Assembly (NCBI GenBank): GCA_022266195.1
Contig: WHVY01000001.1
Span: 7,006,001 to 7,070,000, forward strand
Direction: 5' to 3'
Length of the DNA: 64,000 bases
Source: Tetranychus cinnabarinus
Lineage: Eukaryota; Arthropoda; Arachnida; Trombidiformes; Tetranychidae
Shown here: one piece after another, positions 41,078-51,755 of the stretch
Layout: every line of letters starts with the position of its first letter
Numbering within the stretch: the stretch's first letter is position 1
Translations under genes and position numbers: made by a program
Notes under the pieces: model-generated
What the model saw: only the letters and a program-made list of their open reading frames with translations
What the model was told of the DNA's origin: nothing
Database searches by the model: none

Positions 41078-42445
41078 TTATTTCAAGTAATATATTGGGT
41101 GACCGTCTGCCAACCGCTTTCTCAACAAAAACGTCTTCACTTCGCTGATGTTATGCCAACTAACTTTAGAAGAGTGATGAAGAAATGGTTTCTCTTCTTT
41201 GGCTGGTTTATTCAGATCAGATGAGTGGATCAGTTCGATAATTAAAACGAAACTTGAAAGACTCACGAGAAGAACAAAAAGATAGAGTAAATCTTTAATC
41301 GTGATGAATGCAATTGAATGATATGCCACTGGATAGCTTTCAATCTGTTTGTAGCGTTTGCATTGAGCACAAGTTTTATAAAATTTTACTCTTTTCTCAA
41401 TAACCGCTCCGAATGCGCGATCAAATGCGTCAAGACAATAGCCCATCTCAACGCAAGAATAGGTTGCCCTTTGCAGAAACACTTTCTTGCTCTTTTCGAT
41501 GAACTTGTGATAAACCAGTAACCGTATAGTATTGAAATAACGCTGGTTACTAACATCAATATAAAAGTTATCATCGTTCTTGATGTTTATCATAAAGTTG
41601 CAAAATATTCTCTTCTGATTCTTAATTGCATTTACTGTTTCAAAAAAGACGATTCTATCATCGAATAAATGTTCATGAATATAGCTAAACACTTTGTCAA
41701 CATCAACTGTATTAATACGATTTGACGAAGATGAATCATCCCTCATCTTACGAGCACAGTACAAATCATGAACGGCATTTACAGATTGAGTTGACTTGTT
41801 GAGATCATCCAAATAAACCAAAGGTGTATCTCGAGATTGAATTGAATAGTTGGTCGTGAATGAAGAGCATAATAATTCGTAGACGTAAAAGACACAAAAA
41901 TAACAAATGACCAAAACTATGAGCCCAAATTGTCCACCAATCAGGTGTTTTGTTATGCCTTTGAAAGGCCAAGGTAAACTTTTCTTACGAACTAAATAAA
42001 TGTAAACTCCGAGTGCGAGGAAGAAACCAATTAAAATGTAAACATTGAGTTGGATTACTTGGAAACTGGTCAAGATTCCAGGATATTTTGATTTAACTGC
42101 AGTGTCAATATAAAGGTTAATAAAACCACAATCATCAGTGTACACCATTGAACTGAAACTCATGTTTTCTGGAACCAATGAAAACTGTTCCATCGCTTCA
42201 AAAGGGAATGAAGCATCATTGAGACCAGATTGAATTGACCGAAGAAAAGGTGTTGAACAAATGGACGAATGACAAGAGTCATTCTGATCGCCGTCACCAC
42301 TAATCCATTCAATCGGTACTTTTCCAAGTGTAATTGATCCTAAGGCTTTTATGGTATCAAATACAGATTGGTCTTGATCTATTTTGCTGTAAAGATCATG
42401 GTAAATCAATCTCAATGAGTGGTTGAAGGGAATATTCAATTTCAT
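41078..42445 (-). CDS. Ionotropic-receptor-like membrane protein
   Basis: Single-exon 455-aa ORF. Hydrophobic segments at about 129-150 (VIQLNVYILIGFFLALGVYIYLV), 170-192 (FGLIVLVICYFCVFYVYELL) and 397-418 (LLYLFVLLVSLSSFVLIIEL) fit the M1, M3 and M4 helices of ionotropic glutamate receptor-like channels. The second is followed by SSFTTNYSIQSRDTPLVYLDDL, like the SYTANL...I-x-S-x-EDL transition to the S2 ligand lobe. The S1 part is short (about 125 aa) and there is no clear amino-terminal domain. Cysteine-rich motif KTCAQCKRYKQIE lies before the last helix. Likely chemosensory IR-type, very divergent. It is the only intact member of a family with at least six decayed copies between 50 and 61 kb. 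Confidence 0.55.
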   Translation of the reverse strand: MKLNIPFNHSLRLIYHDLYSKIDQDQSVFDTIKALGSITLGKVPIEWISGDGDQNDSCHSSICSTPFLRSIQSGLNDASFPFEAMEQFSLVPENMSFSSMVYTDDCGFINLYIDTAVKSKYPGILTSFQVIQLNVYILIGFFLALGVYIYLVRKKSLPWPFKGITKHLIGGQFGLIVLVICYFCVFYVYELLCSSFTTNYSIQSRDTPLVYLDDLNKSTQSVNAVHDLYCARKMRDDSSSSNRINTVDVDKVFSYIHEHLFDDRIVFFETVNAIKNQKRIFCNFMINIKNDDNFYIDVSNQRYFNTIRLLVYHKFIEKSKKVFLQRATYSCVEMGYCLDAFDRAFGAVIEKRVKFYKTCAQCKRYKQIESYPVAYHSIAFITIKDLLYLFVLLVSLSSFVLIIELIHSSDLNKPAKEEKPFLHHSSKVSWHNISEVKTFLLRKRLADGHPIYYLK

Positions 42446-44235
42446 TGTTAAATACCTCAGTTATCGAACACTAACAAGAATGAAAAGTAATGACTCATTA
42501 CTAATGAGTGATTGATAAAAGACCAAAACTCAATTAAATGATAGATTGCAATTTCCATTGATTGAATTATTTCTATTTATGAATTTTTTCTTGATGAAAA
42601 TAAAAAATAATGTCTTAAAGTTCATAAATGGAACGATTAAATCTTCATCTTTCAATAAAACATATTGTATTATTGTAATATAGTTTTCATTCTTGAATAA
42701 TTAAAAATTGATCAATAATGATTCCGAGTTCTGATTGAATTTAATCTATTGATTGGACTGGTAAATGGAAGGATAAAGACCTTTTTTGATTGAATTTTCA
42801 ATATATTCCGTTTTTCATCAGTTTTTTGTGATTTAGTAATATTATTATATTATTGTAGTATAATATTATAATTTGTAACGACGTCATTTGTAGCCATTAA
42901 GGATGTCAAAAAGTTCTGTCGTTTTTTATCCATGACTTTTGCTTGGATTTATACAAATTCGATCAAAATATAACTTCAGATACATCAAAATATTAGTACT
43001 AGTATGAGTGCCTGTAGATCGTTTCTTGACTCGATCAGAGTATCCGTGCTTTTATTGCAAAATTGAACAACCAAGTTAACCAAATTTATTTACATTCAGA
43101 GTAGGTATTTTAAAAGCAAGGTTGGGCTCTAATTGGAGTCTAATTCAATGATGAAAGTCAATTATTTTGTTGACATTTGTTAGAACTTGTAATTTTACCT
43201 GAAAGCTCAAGAAAAAGCCATTTATCAAAGAAGTTTCAATCAATGAGCTAATTAAGATGGGAAAGGGTTAACCTGTAAATCATTGAATCTTGTATATTCT
43301 GAAATGGTTAGTATTTTCATTTAATATGCTAATGTAAATTGTAAATAGTCTCATCTCAATCAATTATTGATCTGTGTTTTTCATTTCGTTTCATTTCAAA
43401 GGATGAGAGTGAATTCCATTGAAAATTTGCCTCCTAACCGATTTGAATGGAAAGTATGATCACGAGTTTTACCACGAACGTCATGAACTTAGGCATTGGC
43501 TCTTTTCCGTTTCCACTACTAATAATTTGACTCATGGCAAATTGAAACCAATCTTTTCTTTGTGAAAACTGGTTTTTCATTGTGAATGTTTGTTGCTTCA
43601 AATCAAAATAACTGTAAATACCGATTACTCCGTACCCATACGAGATACAATTAGGTTTTAGTATGTAATTTTAAATTATCTTCTGAACATATCGATAATT
43701 TATTCCATTCAGAGCCTGTATTCCAGTCTATGTAGATCCGACTTCCTCCTTCCATGTGTATCGGTGTTGAGGCACAATATTTATGAGATTTTTCTTTGCT
43801 CTTTTGTTTGAAATAATAATGTGGTATCTAATCTTTCAGCTGGTGAGTAATGTATCAACAGAAACAATTGATAAATATGATGACAGGAAGATAAATTGAT
43901 ACGCAATTGATTAGATAGGGACATTAAAAAAGTAACAAACTGAGGAAAAACAGCATTAAGGTAACCCAAAACCTACTTCTTCATTTTTTTGATACCTAAT
44001 CATATTTTTAGTATTTCTTTTGCATTTTTTAAGCAATGCAATAATTCAGTATCAACAATACGCTAGTCCATAATTAAAACATGTACATAATTTCATTTCC
44101 TTATTTCCTGGTTGCAGACTGATTTACGAAGCCGATAAACATAATTATCAAAAATGGTGAACTTAATTCACACTTGAACGTTTATTTTCCACTCATAAGT
44201 GAATCTCTGTGAATTTAGTGATTCTCTGATCAACT
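42446..44235. other. Intergenic between receptor-like and nuclear-receptor-like genes
   Basis: 42446-42900 is repeated in decayed form upstream of the receptor fragments at 51119-51530 and 56947-57370 (shared AATGAGTGATTGATAA, TGATAGATT(G/T)CAATTTC(C/G)ATTGATT and TTTTTTATC(C/G)AT words), so promoters were duplicated with the genes. The remainder is AT-rich with no gene seen. Confidence 0.55.
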
Positions 44236-47200
44236 ATGGATATTGATGGGTGTCCATCGAATCTGGAACAACATACAGATGTTACCTTTTATACTGAAAT
44301 AGACGAGCCGTCATTGTTATCACCTTTAATGTCATTACAGTCATTACCCCAGCTTGATCCAAATTATGTTGAAAATTATTTAAACAAAGAAAGTGGTAAA
44401 GCATTGGATGTGGGCCAGATCAAGGAGTTTTCTCAAGCTATTGATGCTTATTTTGCTTCAACCCATGATACAGATGTAACTGGTCCACTGTCAATCGAAG
44501 CTTCACCTTCAACCTCTCAAAGTTCACCTAGTAGTTCGTGTTTTAACAAATGTTCTAATTCATACTGTAAATCACCTTGCATCAATGCACGTTTCCACCT
44601 GTCGCGCAGCTCATCACCTTCATCATCAATACAATTGAAACCTTCGTCAAATTTTAATCCAGACTATCGTCATGTAATAATAGACTGTCCCAAATTCAAG
44701 AGTAAACTCACACTGGCTGATGACATTTCAAAAGTGAAAGAACCATGGATATCTCATGTTGCTAAGCAAATTTTATCTGTATATTATTCACCATTGAGTT
44801 TAAAATCAGAATTCATTTCAAACCAGACAATGTTGGATGCATTTGAGTCTGTAGCAGTTCAAGAAGTGGCTCAAGCTTTCAAGACAACAGCCTTCGTCAA
44901 TCCTCATAATGATATTGGTTTCATAGAAAGTAATTTTTTCTCTGACCCAACTCCACCTGAACTTGTTTCTACTTGTGAAAAGATACGAGCTTACAGGAAA
45001 CTGCCCACCGATGACAAAGTAACACTTATTAAAAGTGCGTTTCTTGACTTCAATGCATTAAAAGCAATAATTGTTTATGATCCAGAAGTCGATGGTTGGG
45101 TTGTAAGTTGAAGTTTATTTTATCGTAGAATAGGCTTAATCAATGATATGATTCGCTAATAAGATTGCATGTGAATTAAATTCCCATTCAGTCGACTCAT
45201 TGATATTGTCTTTGTCTGCTATTACACTTTTCCAACCCGATCTAATGACATTGTTTTATTTAAATGCCTGATCATCTCATTGGGTTTCTCGCAAAAGTAT
45301 GGAGGGAAAATTCGGTCAAGAAAATGGTTTTACAAAGTAAATCCAGCGCAAATCAGAAGATTGGATCATATTGTTGAAAGCTTTCCTAATTTCCTTCGAA
45401 GTGATCTCAACGCAATCGCTTTACTTTATACAATTGTCCTTTTTAATCCTGATTTGGTTAAATTGAAGTTTCGGAACACAGTAAGGTAAGTTAATGTAAG
45501 GAACCATAATGAAGTGAATAAAGTCGAGTGCCTAAAACTGTTGAGTTTACAATTTGATATTACACTTGAAAACGTTGGATATAAGCTGCTTTTCGAATAG
45601 AGCGAATAAGCTAGTTGGTTTATTCAGGTCCGAGTAAAAATGAATCAAGAACTTTATTGATATATATGTTAACACAAAGACGTATAAATTGTTACTTAAG
45701 GATAATTCATTAACTACGTACGATTATATTCATCTGGATTATTTAGCTAACAATGAATGTTACGACTAACAATGTAATCAACAATACATTATTTCAATTC
45801 TCCCACTTTGATTACATTGAATTTTCAGATAAATTGAGCTTTGATCGTAAATTGAAGAAAACTTCCTTAGGTAAAGGTTTAGTCAATATATCAGCAATCA
45901 TTTCAGATGATTGTTTGTACTCGACCCTGACTTCATTTGAGTTCACCTTTTCTCTGGCAAAATGATATTTTATATCAATGTGTTTCGATCGTGTTTGACC
46001 AACAGGATTTTTACTCATAGCGATAGTAGCTTTATTATCTTCATATATTAATGAAGGCTTATTTTGAGCGAGTCCAACTTCGGTCAATATCGACCTTAAC
46101 CATAACACTTCTTTAATACATTCTGCAAGTGAAATAAACTCTGCTTCAGAAGTAGATAATGAAACAGTTGATTGCTTTTTTGATACCCATGAAACAATAT
46201 TACCAAAAACAAATACAACTAAACCAGTTGTACTCTTCCTGTCATCAATATTGCCAGCAAAATCGGCATCAGCAAAACCTACGATATCGTCAATATCATT
46301 TGTATTTCCAAATTCAATTTTTAAGGCAAAATCTTTTGTACCTTTGAGATAGCGGTAAATACGTTTCACAGCCTTCCAATGCTCTGTGTTTGGGTTAGCC
46401 AAAAATTGACTGACTGCTCCCACTGCTGACGCAATGTCAGGTCTAGTACAAGTAGCTAGGTAGATTAATGCACCTACAGCACTGTTGTACGGAACATTAG
46501 CCATATTCTCGTTATTGTCATTATTTTTAGTCAATTTTTGGGACAGATCACTTGGAGTAGAGACAATGTTACAGTCAACCATTTGATATCGTTCCAAAAT
46601 GACATCAATATACTGTTTTTGTGAAATGAATATTGACGAACTGTCTAGACCGAACAAAAAATCAATTCCTAAAAATGATTTCAGCAAACCCAAATCTTTC
46701 ATTTCAAATTGAGCTTTGAGTAAATCTTTGATTATTTTGATTATTTCAATATTTTGTCCAGCAATCAACAAATCATCAACATAAACCAGAATGTAAACTC
46801 TTTTCTTTGCCTCACCTCTCCAATAAAAACAGTTGTCGGACTTAGTTTGAGTAAAGCCAAGTTTAACCAAACAATTATTCAGTAATATGTTCCAATTTCG
46901 TCCTGACTGTTTCAACCCATAGATGCTTTTGTTCAATTTACAAACTAAGTTTTCATCTTCAATAAAACCTTCTGGTTGGTACATGTAAATATCTTCATCT
47001 AATTTACCGTTCAAATACGCTGTTTTTACATCCATCTGATGTATAATCATTTTGAATTTGACGCATAATGATAATAATAATCGCAATGTTGGGAACTTGG
47101 CAACAGGGGCAAACGTTTCTGAAAAATCTTCACCTTTCACTTGTGTGAAACCTTTCGCCACCAAACGTGCTTTGTAAATCACTTCTGATTTATCACTTCG

Positions 47201-50136
47201 TTTAACCTTAAAAACCCATTTACTTCTAATAATATTCCTATTATCAGGTCTTTTTACCAATGTCCAAGTATTTGCTTTCATTAATGAATGATATTCATTG
47301 TTGATTGCATTCAGCCATTGTTTCGCTTCACTGCTATTAACAGCTTCTTGATAGCTATTTGGCTCAACAGTTATCATCAGAGCTTCGTTTCGATGCGACC
47401 TATTTTCATCATTTTTTGGTTGATATAACTCATCTTGATCAATAAGTAAGTCATCATTCGTTATTGTTTCTGTTCGCATATTTTTAACTATTTCATCTTC
47501 ATCAAATTTAACATCCCTGGCAAAAATTACATCCAAAGTATTAGGATCAATCAATCGGTACGCTTTTTTGTTAATACAGTAACCAGTAAAAATCGCTTCA
47601 ATTACTTTACTATCAATTTTTGAACGTTTTTCCTGTGGTAATAAAGCAAATGATTTTGATCCAAATACTCTTAAATGGTTCAAGTTTGGTTTGTGCCCTT
47701 TCCATCGTAAAAAAGGTGTTTCAAAATTAATAACCTTCGATGGACAGCGATTTCTCAAATAACTAGCTGTTACAATTGCTTCAGCCCAATAAGATAAGTT
47801 TAAATTTGCTTGATGAAGCATAGAGCAAGCCATTTCACGGAGCGTTCTATTCATACGCTCGGCAACACCATTCTGTTGATGTATATAAGGTAAAGAAGTT
47901 TCATGTTTAATACCCTTTTCTTTGAACAATTTTTCAAAATCAGTGGTCAAATATTCCTTAGCATTATCTGATCGAAAGCATTTAATATTTTTTCCATGTA
48001 AATTAGTGACCGAAGCTTCATACTCAATGAACTTTTCGAAAGCTTGACTTCTCTCTTTGATTGGTGATACAAATACCCAATTTGACCAATCGTCTATGAA
48101 TGTAATAAAATATTTCATTCCACTGAAAGATGGGGTTCTGATGGGTCCACAAATATCAGAGTGTATCAAATCAAGTACAGCTTCAGTTGCCACTTCAGTT
48201 CTCGATTTGAAGGGTTGTCTTGTCATTTTACCTTTGATACAACCATTACAGATTTTACTTGCTTCTCCAGTCAATTTAATATCATTGACAATACCTTCAT
48301 TTATCAATTTCTTCAAATTTGAATGATTAACATGACCAAGTCTTTGGTGCCGCAGGTTAATATCAGTTGACCGAATGTTATCATTGCTCGTCAATACCAT
48401 TTCACTCTTGTAAATTACTTTACAATTGAGGATATACAAGTTACCAATTTTATTTGCAGTAGCAAACAATTTATCTTCATCGTCATAAACGAAACATTTA
48501 TCCTTTTTCATTGAAAAAGATGCGCCATTTGAAGTTGCTTGACCAACCGAGAACAAATTTTGAGTCATCTTAGGTACATGATAGACGTTTGTTAATTTGT
48601 AATAATTTGTTTCTCCATTTACCTTAGAAGTCATTTTGATTGTACCTTTACCTTCAATTTTCAATGCTGTTCCATCAGCTTGATACACATATTCATCATC
48701 AATTTCAATGTAATCCATGAAGAAATTGACATTACCAGTCATGTGTCTCGTAGCCCCTGAATCTAATTTCCATTCAAGTGTATCATTGCCATCATTAACT
48801 GTGAATGCTTTCTCCTTCTGCTTCACATCAGAATTGAATGTTTTTACATTTGTTGCTCCTTTATAATCTCGAGCAAAGTGACCAAGATTACCACATTTGA
48901 AACATTTAAGATGATTTTTGCTCTTCTTCTTCTTATTTAGCTTCGTTTTATTCGAGAAATTGTTTTCAATAGCTAAAGCTTTAACACCTCGCTCAAAAGT
49001 TTGATTTCCAGAATTTTGAAGTTTCATTTCATGATGTAAAATCTTAGAAATCAATTTTTGTAATGTGATTTCTTCGATAAGAATTTCAATAGAATTAACA
49101 AAATTACTGAACTTTACTGGTAATTTGTTCAAAAGGACAGTAACCTTTTCTGATTCACTTATTTTTTCATCCAACATTTCAAGTTGACACCATCTTGTAA
49201 ATGTGCAATTGAATTGATAATTGGTTCATCAGTATTGAATTTATAATGCGACAATTTGTCCTTCAAATGACAGATGTGAGCCAAACCTTTAGGTTGAAAG
49301 GTTTTACACAAAATATTCCAAACCTCAAAGGCGGTTGAAGCATTCTGAACTAATGAACAATATCTCGATGAAATTGAACAATTCAATAATCCAAGAGCTC
49401 TATCGTTAGACCTCTTTTCTTGTCTAGTTTGAAGTAAACTCTCATTAACAACAATATCCCAGAGTCCTTCTTTCCTCAACCAGTTCATCATTCTGAACTT
49501 CCAAGATGGGAAATTTACACCATCAAAACGTTCAACCAGAACTGAGACATTGGAAATATTCATATCCGTGACTGAGCCCATAACCAGTTGGTTTATTCAG
49601 GTCCGAGTAAAAATGAATCAAGAACTTTATTGATATATATGTTAACACAAAGACGTATAAATTGTTACTTAAGGATAATTCATTAACTACGTACGATTAT
49701 ATTCATCTGGATTATTTAGCTAACAATGAATGTTACGACTAACAATGTAATCAACAATACATTATTTCAATTAAGCTATTTCAAGGCACTGTTATTATCT
49801 TGTCTATTGTAACTCTGAAATGTCAGAACAATTTTATTTACTCGAATCAACTGACAATTTGGTTCCTTTCCTTGTGTTACAAAAAAAACTAAAATTTTAC
49901 TTCTTATTTACAGGCGAGAGCGATACACTTACATTTATCTGCTTAAACGGTACCTGACCGCTTACTTTGGTTCCGACTGTGAAGCTTCAGACACTCACTA
50001 TCGTTTGATGGTTAAAATTGATGAAATTGTAAAACTTAGAAGAGGAACTGCGAAATATTTCGATAGCTATCAATCTGGTTATTCAACAATAATGACGAAT
50101 CATGTGGCTCACTTAGTTCAATTCAAAAGCCTTTAA
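44236..50136 (+). CDS. Nuclear receptor ligand-binding-domain protein without DNA-binding domain (HR96-like)
   Basis: Three exons: 44236-45102, 45298-45485 and 49914-50136, giving 425 aa. The second acceptor (TCTCGCAAAAG) is weak but gives the right phase; the better-looking CATTCAG at 45191 leads to a stop. LBD signature: VSTCEKIRAYRKLPTDDKVTLIKSAFLDFNAL at about 240-271 (helix 3-5), ALLYTIVLFNPDLV in exon 2 (helices 7-8), and ERYTYIYLLKRYLTAYFG with YRLMVKIDEIVKLR in exon 3 (helices 9-10). No C4 zinc fingers occur; the N-terminus is acidic and Ser-rich. DBD-less HR96-related LBD genes are known as an expanded group in spider mites, regulating detoxification genes; membership here is inferred. 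Intron 2 (4.4 kb) contains the antisense copia element. Confidence 0.7.
45613..45799 (-). repeat. copia 3' LTR
   Basis: 187 bp, identical to 49586-49772. On the + strand it runs from AGTTGGTTTATTC to ATTATTTCAATT. Confidence 0.95.
45812..49177 (-). CDS. copia Gag C-terminus and Pol polyprotein
   Basis: 1121 codons. Gag zinc knuckle CFKCGNLGHFARDY lacks its last Cys (Tyr instead). Aspartic protease LDSGATRHMTG, then GAG-pre-integrase HHCC (HQRLGHVNHSNL, CNGCIKGKM), integrase core with HSDICGPI, RSDNAKEY and HQQNGVAERMNRTLRE (D-D-E), reverse transcriptase with VYVDDLLIAG, and RNase H with GFADADFAG, STSEAEFIS and EDNKATI. Everything downstream of the frame break is open, so Pol enzymes look intact although normal translation from the Gag ATG is interrupted. 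Confidence 0.93.
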   Translation of the reverse strand: MLDEKISESEKVTVLLNKLPVKFSNFVNSIEILIEEITLQKLISKILHHEMKLQNSGNQTFERGVKALAIENNFSNKTKLNKKKKSKNHLKCFKCGNLGHFARDYKGATNVKTFNSDVKQKEKAFTVNDGNDTLEWKLDSGATRHMTGNVNFFMDYIEIDDEYVYQADGTALKIEGKGTIKMTSKVNGETNYYKLTNVYHVPKMTQNLFSVGQATSNGASFSMKKDKCFVYDDEDKLFATANKIGNLYILNCKVIYKSEMVLTSNDNIRSTDINLRHQRLGHVNHSNLKKLINEGIVNDIKLTGEASKICNGCIKGKMTRQPFKSRTEVATEAVLDLIHSDICGPIRTPSFSGMKYFITFIDDWSNWVFVSPIKERSQAFEKFIEYEASVTNLHGKNIKCFRSDNAKEYLTTDFEKLFKEKGIKHETSLPYIHQQNGVAERMNRTLREMACSMLHQANLNLSYWAEAIVTASYLRNRCPSKVINFETPFLRWKGHKPNLNHLRVFGSKSFALLPQEKRSKIDSKVIEAIFTGYCINKKAYRLIDPNTLDVIFARDVKFDEDEIVKNMRTETITNDDLLIDQDELYQPKNDENRSHRNEALMITVEPNSYQEAVNSSEAKQWLNAINNEYHSLMKANTWTLVKRPDNRNIIRSKWVFKVKRSDKSEVIYKARLVAKGFTQVKGEDFSETFAPVAKFPTLRLLLSLCVKFKMIIHQMDVKTAYLNGKLDEDIYMYQPEGFIEDENLVCKLNKSIYGLKQSGRNWNILLNNCLVKLGFTQTKSDNCFYWRGEAKKRVYILVYVDDLLIAGQNIEIIKIIKDLLKAQFEMKDLGLLKSFLGIDFLFGLDSSSIFISQKQYIDVILERYQMVDCNIVSTPSDLSQKLTKNNDNNENMANVPYNSAVGALIYLATCTRPDIASAVGAVSQFLANPNTEHWKAVKRIYRYLKGTKDFALKIEFGNTNDIDDIVGFADADFAGNIDDRKSTTGLVVFVFGNIVSWVSKKQSTVSLSTSEAEFISLAECIKEVLWLRSILTEVGLAQNKPSLIYEDNKATIAMSKNPVGQTRSKHIDIKYHFAREKVNSNEVRVEYKQSSEMIADILTKPLPKEVFFNLRSKLNLSENSM
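49159..49581 (-). CDS. copia Gag N-terminal part
   Basis: 140 codons from the ATG inside the primer-binding site (MGSVTDMNIS). FDGVNFPSWKFRMMNWL and VWNILCKTFQPKGL are typical of the copia UBN2/gag capsid region. The frame ends at 49159, 19 nt into the downstream ORF, so Gag and Pol are not continuous here. Copia elements normally use one frame. The break near 49180 is either an inactivating 1-nt change or, less likely, a frameshift signal. Confidence 0.85.
   Translation of the reverse strand: MGSVTDMNISNVSVLVERFDGVNFPSWKFRMMNWLRKEGLWDIVVNESLLQTRQEKRSNDRALGLLNCSISSRYCSLVQNASTAFEVWNILCKTFQPKGLAHICHLKDKLSHYKFNTDEPIINSIAHLQDGVNLKCWMKK
49586..49772 (-). repeat. copia 5' LTR
   Basis: 187 bp, identical to 45613-45799; followed (minus strand) by the primer-binding site in which the Gag ATG is embedded. 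Confidence 0.95.
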
Positions 50137-50645
50137 TATTCTAGAAATACAAAGTTTCTGTTGAAGTTAAGCTGTGAATTGAAACAAACCTGAAGGGCAC
50201 ATTAATATCAACAGTGCAAATTGCATTAATCTCAGTCCGCATCGCTTAAGCGCTAAAAAAGTTTTTTTTTTCACTCATGAACCTTCAAAAATTTTGCAGT
50301 GGGCAATTGAATGATTCTTAATACCGGGCGTTTTTTTTAATTGTACGCCTGTTAGCGAGCATAACTCAGGAACGGTTGATGCTACACACCTCAGATCTGA
50401 ATCATAAGCTTACGCAGATTGAAGAACCATAAAAACTGAACCTCGAGGTAATTCAAGGTCAAACCGCTATTTGACCTCTAATTAACATTTGAAGGTGATT
50501 TTCTGATAGAACAAATTTTTCAGATGGTATGATGTTAGTGTATCGCCCGGTGTATTAACGTAATAATTAACAGAAAGTTTAATTATTATAAGTAAAATTA
50601 TTTAATAAATCAACGATGACGAGTTTAATTGTAAATTCCATCTCG
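50137..50645. other. Intergenic 3' of the nuclear-receptor-like gene
   Basis: Contains a less AT-rich stretch (about 50320-50530, e.g. GCGAGCATAACTCAGGAACGG) of transposon-like look but no identifiable ends. No gene. Confidence 0.4.
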
Positions 50646-51118
50646 TATCAAGGTAAACTTTTCTCACGAACTAAATGAATGTAAACTCCGAGGGCGAACA
50701 TCAATTAAAAGGTAAACATTGAGTTGGATTATTTGAAAGCTGTTCAAGATTCCGGGATATTTTGATTTAACTGCAGTTTCATTGTAAAGGTTGACAAAAC
50801 CACAGTCGCCAGTGTACATCATTGAACTGGAACTCATGTTTTTGGAACCAATAAAAAATGTTCCATCACCTCATCGGGGAATGAAGCATCATTGAGGCCA
50901 GATTGAATTGACTGGAGAAAAGGTGTTGAACAAATGGACGAATGGCAAGTGTCATTAAGGTTGCGGTTACCATCAATCCATTCAATCGGTACTTTTCCAA
51001 GCACAATTACTCCTAAGGTTTTTATGGTATCAAATTCAGATTGATCTTGATCTATTCCGCTAGAACCATCATGATAGATTAATCTCAAGGAGCCATTGAA
51101 GGGATCATTGAATTTCAT
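50646..51118 (-). pseudogene. Ionotropic-receptor-like fragment, N-terminal half
   Basis: From the ATG at 51118 it is collinear with the intact gene at 42445 (MKFNDPFNGSLRLIYHD..., CHSSICSTPFLQSIQSGLND), about 94 codons, then a frame break at about 50836. The homologous text continues in another frame (SSMMYTGDCGFVNLY, KSKYPGILNSFQ) and stops after the first membrane segment. Its upstream region is also duplicated. Confidence 0.8.
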
Positions 51119-51755
51119 TGTTAAATACGCTTAACTGATGTAGACGAGCAATGAGTGATTGATAAGAGGTCAAATTTCAATTGAGTGATAGACTTCAATT
51201 TCCATTGATTAAAGACAGTTTTTGTTTATTATAATATTATAAAATCAAAAATAAGGTCTTTATGTTCATGGATGGAGCGAAAATCACTTAATTTTGTAAT
51301 GGAACAATTGCATAATAATTTATCCTTGAACAATTAATTATTCATCAATAATGATTTCAACTTTTAATTGAATTTATACTATTGATTGGACTGCTCAGTG
51401 GAAGGATAAAGTACTGTTTTCATTTATTTTTATTAGATTCCATTTTTACTGATTGCAGTGGATTAGGGTTTAGCAATATTATTGTCATTTGCAACGACGC
51501 CATTTGTATAGCTATTAGGCATATTATAAACTTCAGTTCACTAATGATTCTTACTTTGATTTTATTCAATAAATAAGCTCAAGTTATTCAATTGGCCCAA
51601 TAATTTAGATAGCTGAATAAGGATAAATAATCATTCACAACCAATGAATAATTGTAAGCAAATCTGATTTTGAAAAATTGTTTAATAATCTTATTAAAGA
51701 AAATTTACGATAATCAGGTGGAGAGTTTAATTTTGAATACCATCTTGTATTGATA

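Larger units (their letters stand above)
45613..49772 (-). mobile_element. copia-type LTR retrotransposon in an intron, identical LTRs
   Basis: 4160 bp, antisense to the host gene. LTRs 45613-45799 and 49586-49772 are 187 bp and identical base for base. The 5-bp duplication AAGCT flanks it (45608-45612 and 49773-49777). Next to the 5' LTR the minus strand reads GGTTATGGGCTCAGTC, matching the copia-type initiator-tRNA-Met half-molecule primer site. A purine tract AAAGTGGGAG precedes the 3' LTR. Very recent insertion. Confidence 0.97.

Noticed and set aside
45192..45297. Alternative exon start at CATTCAG for the nuclear-receptor-like gene
   Set aside because: It is out of phase with exon 1 (immediate TGA), and the added residues do not resemble an LBD.
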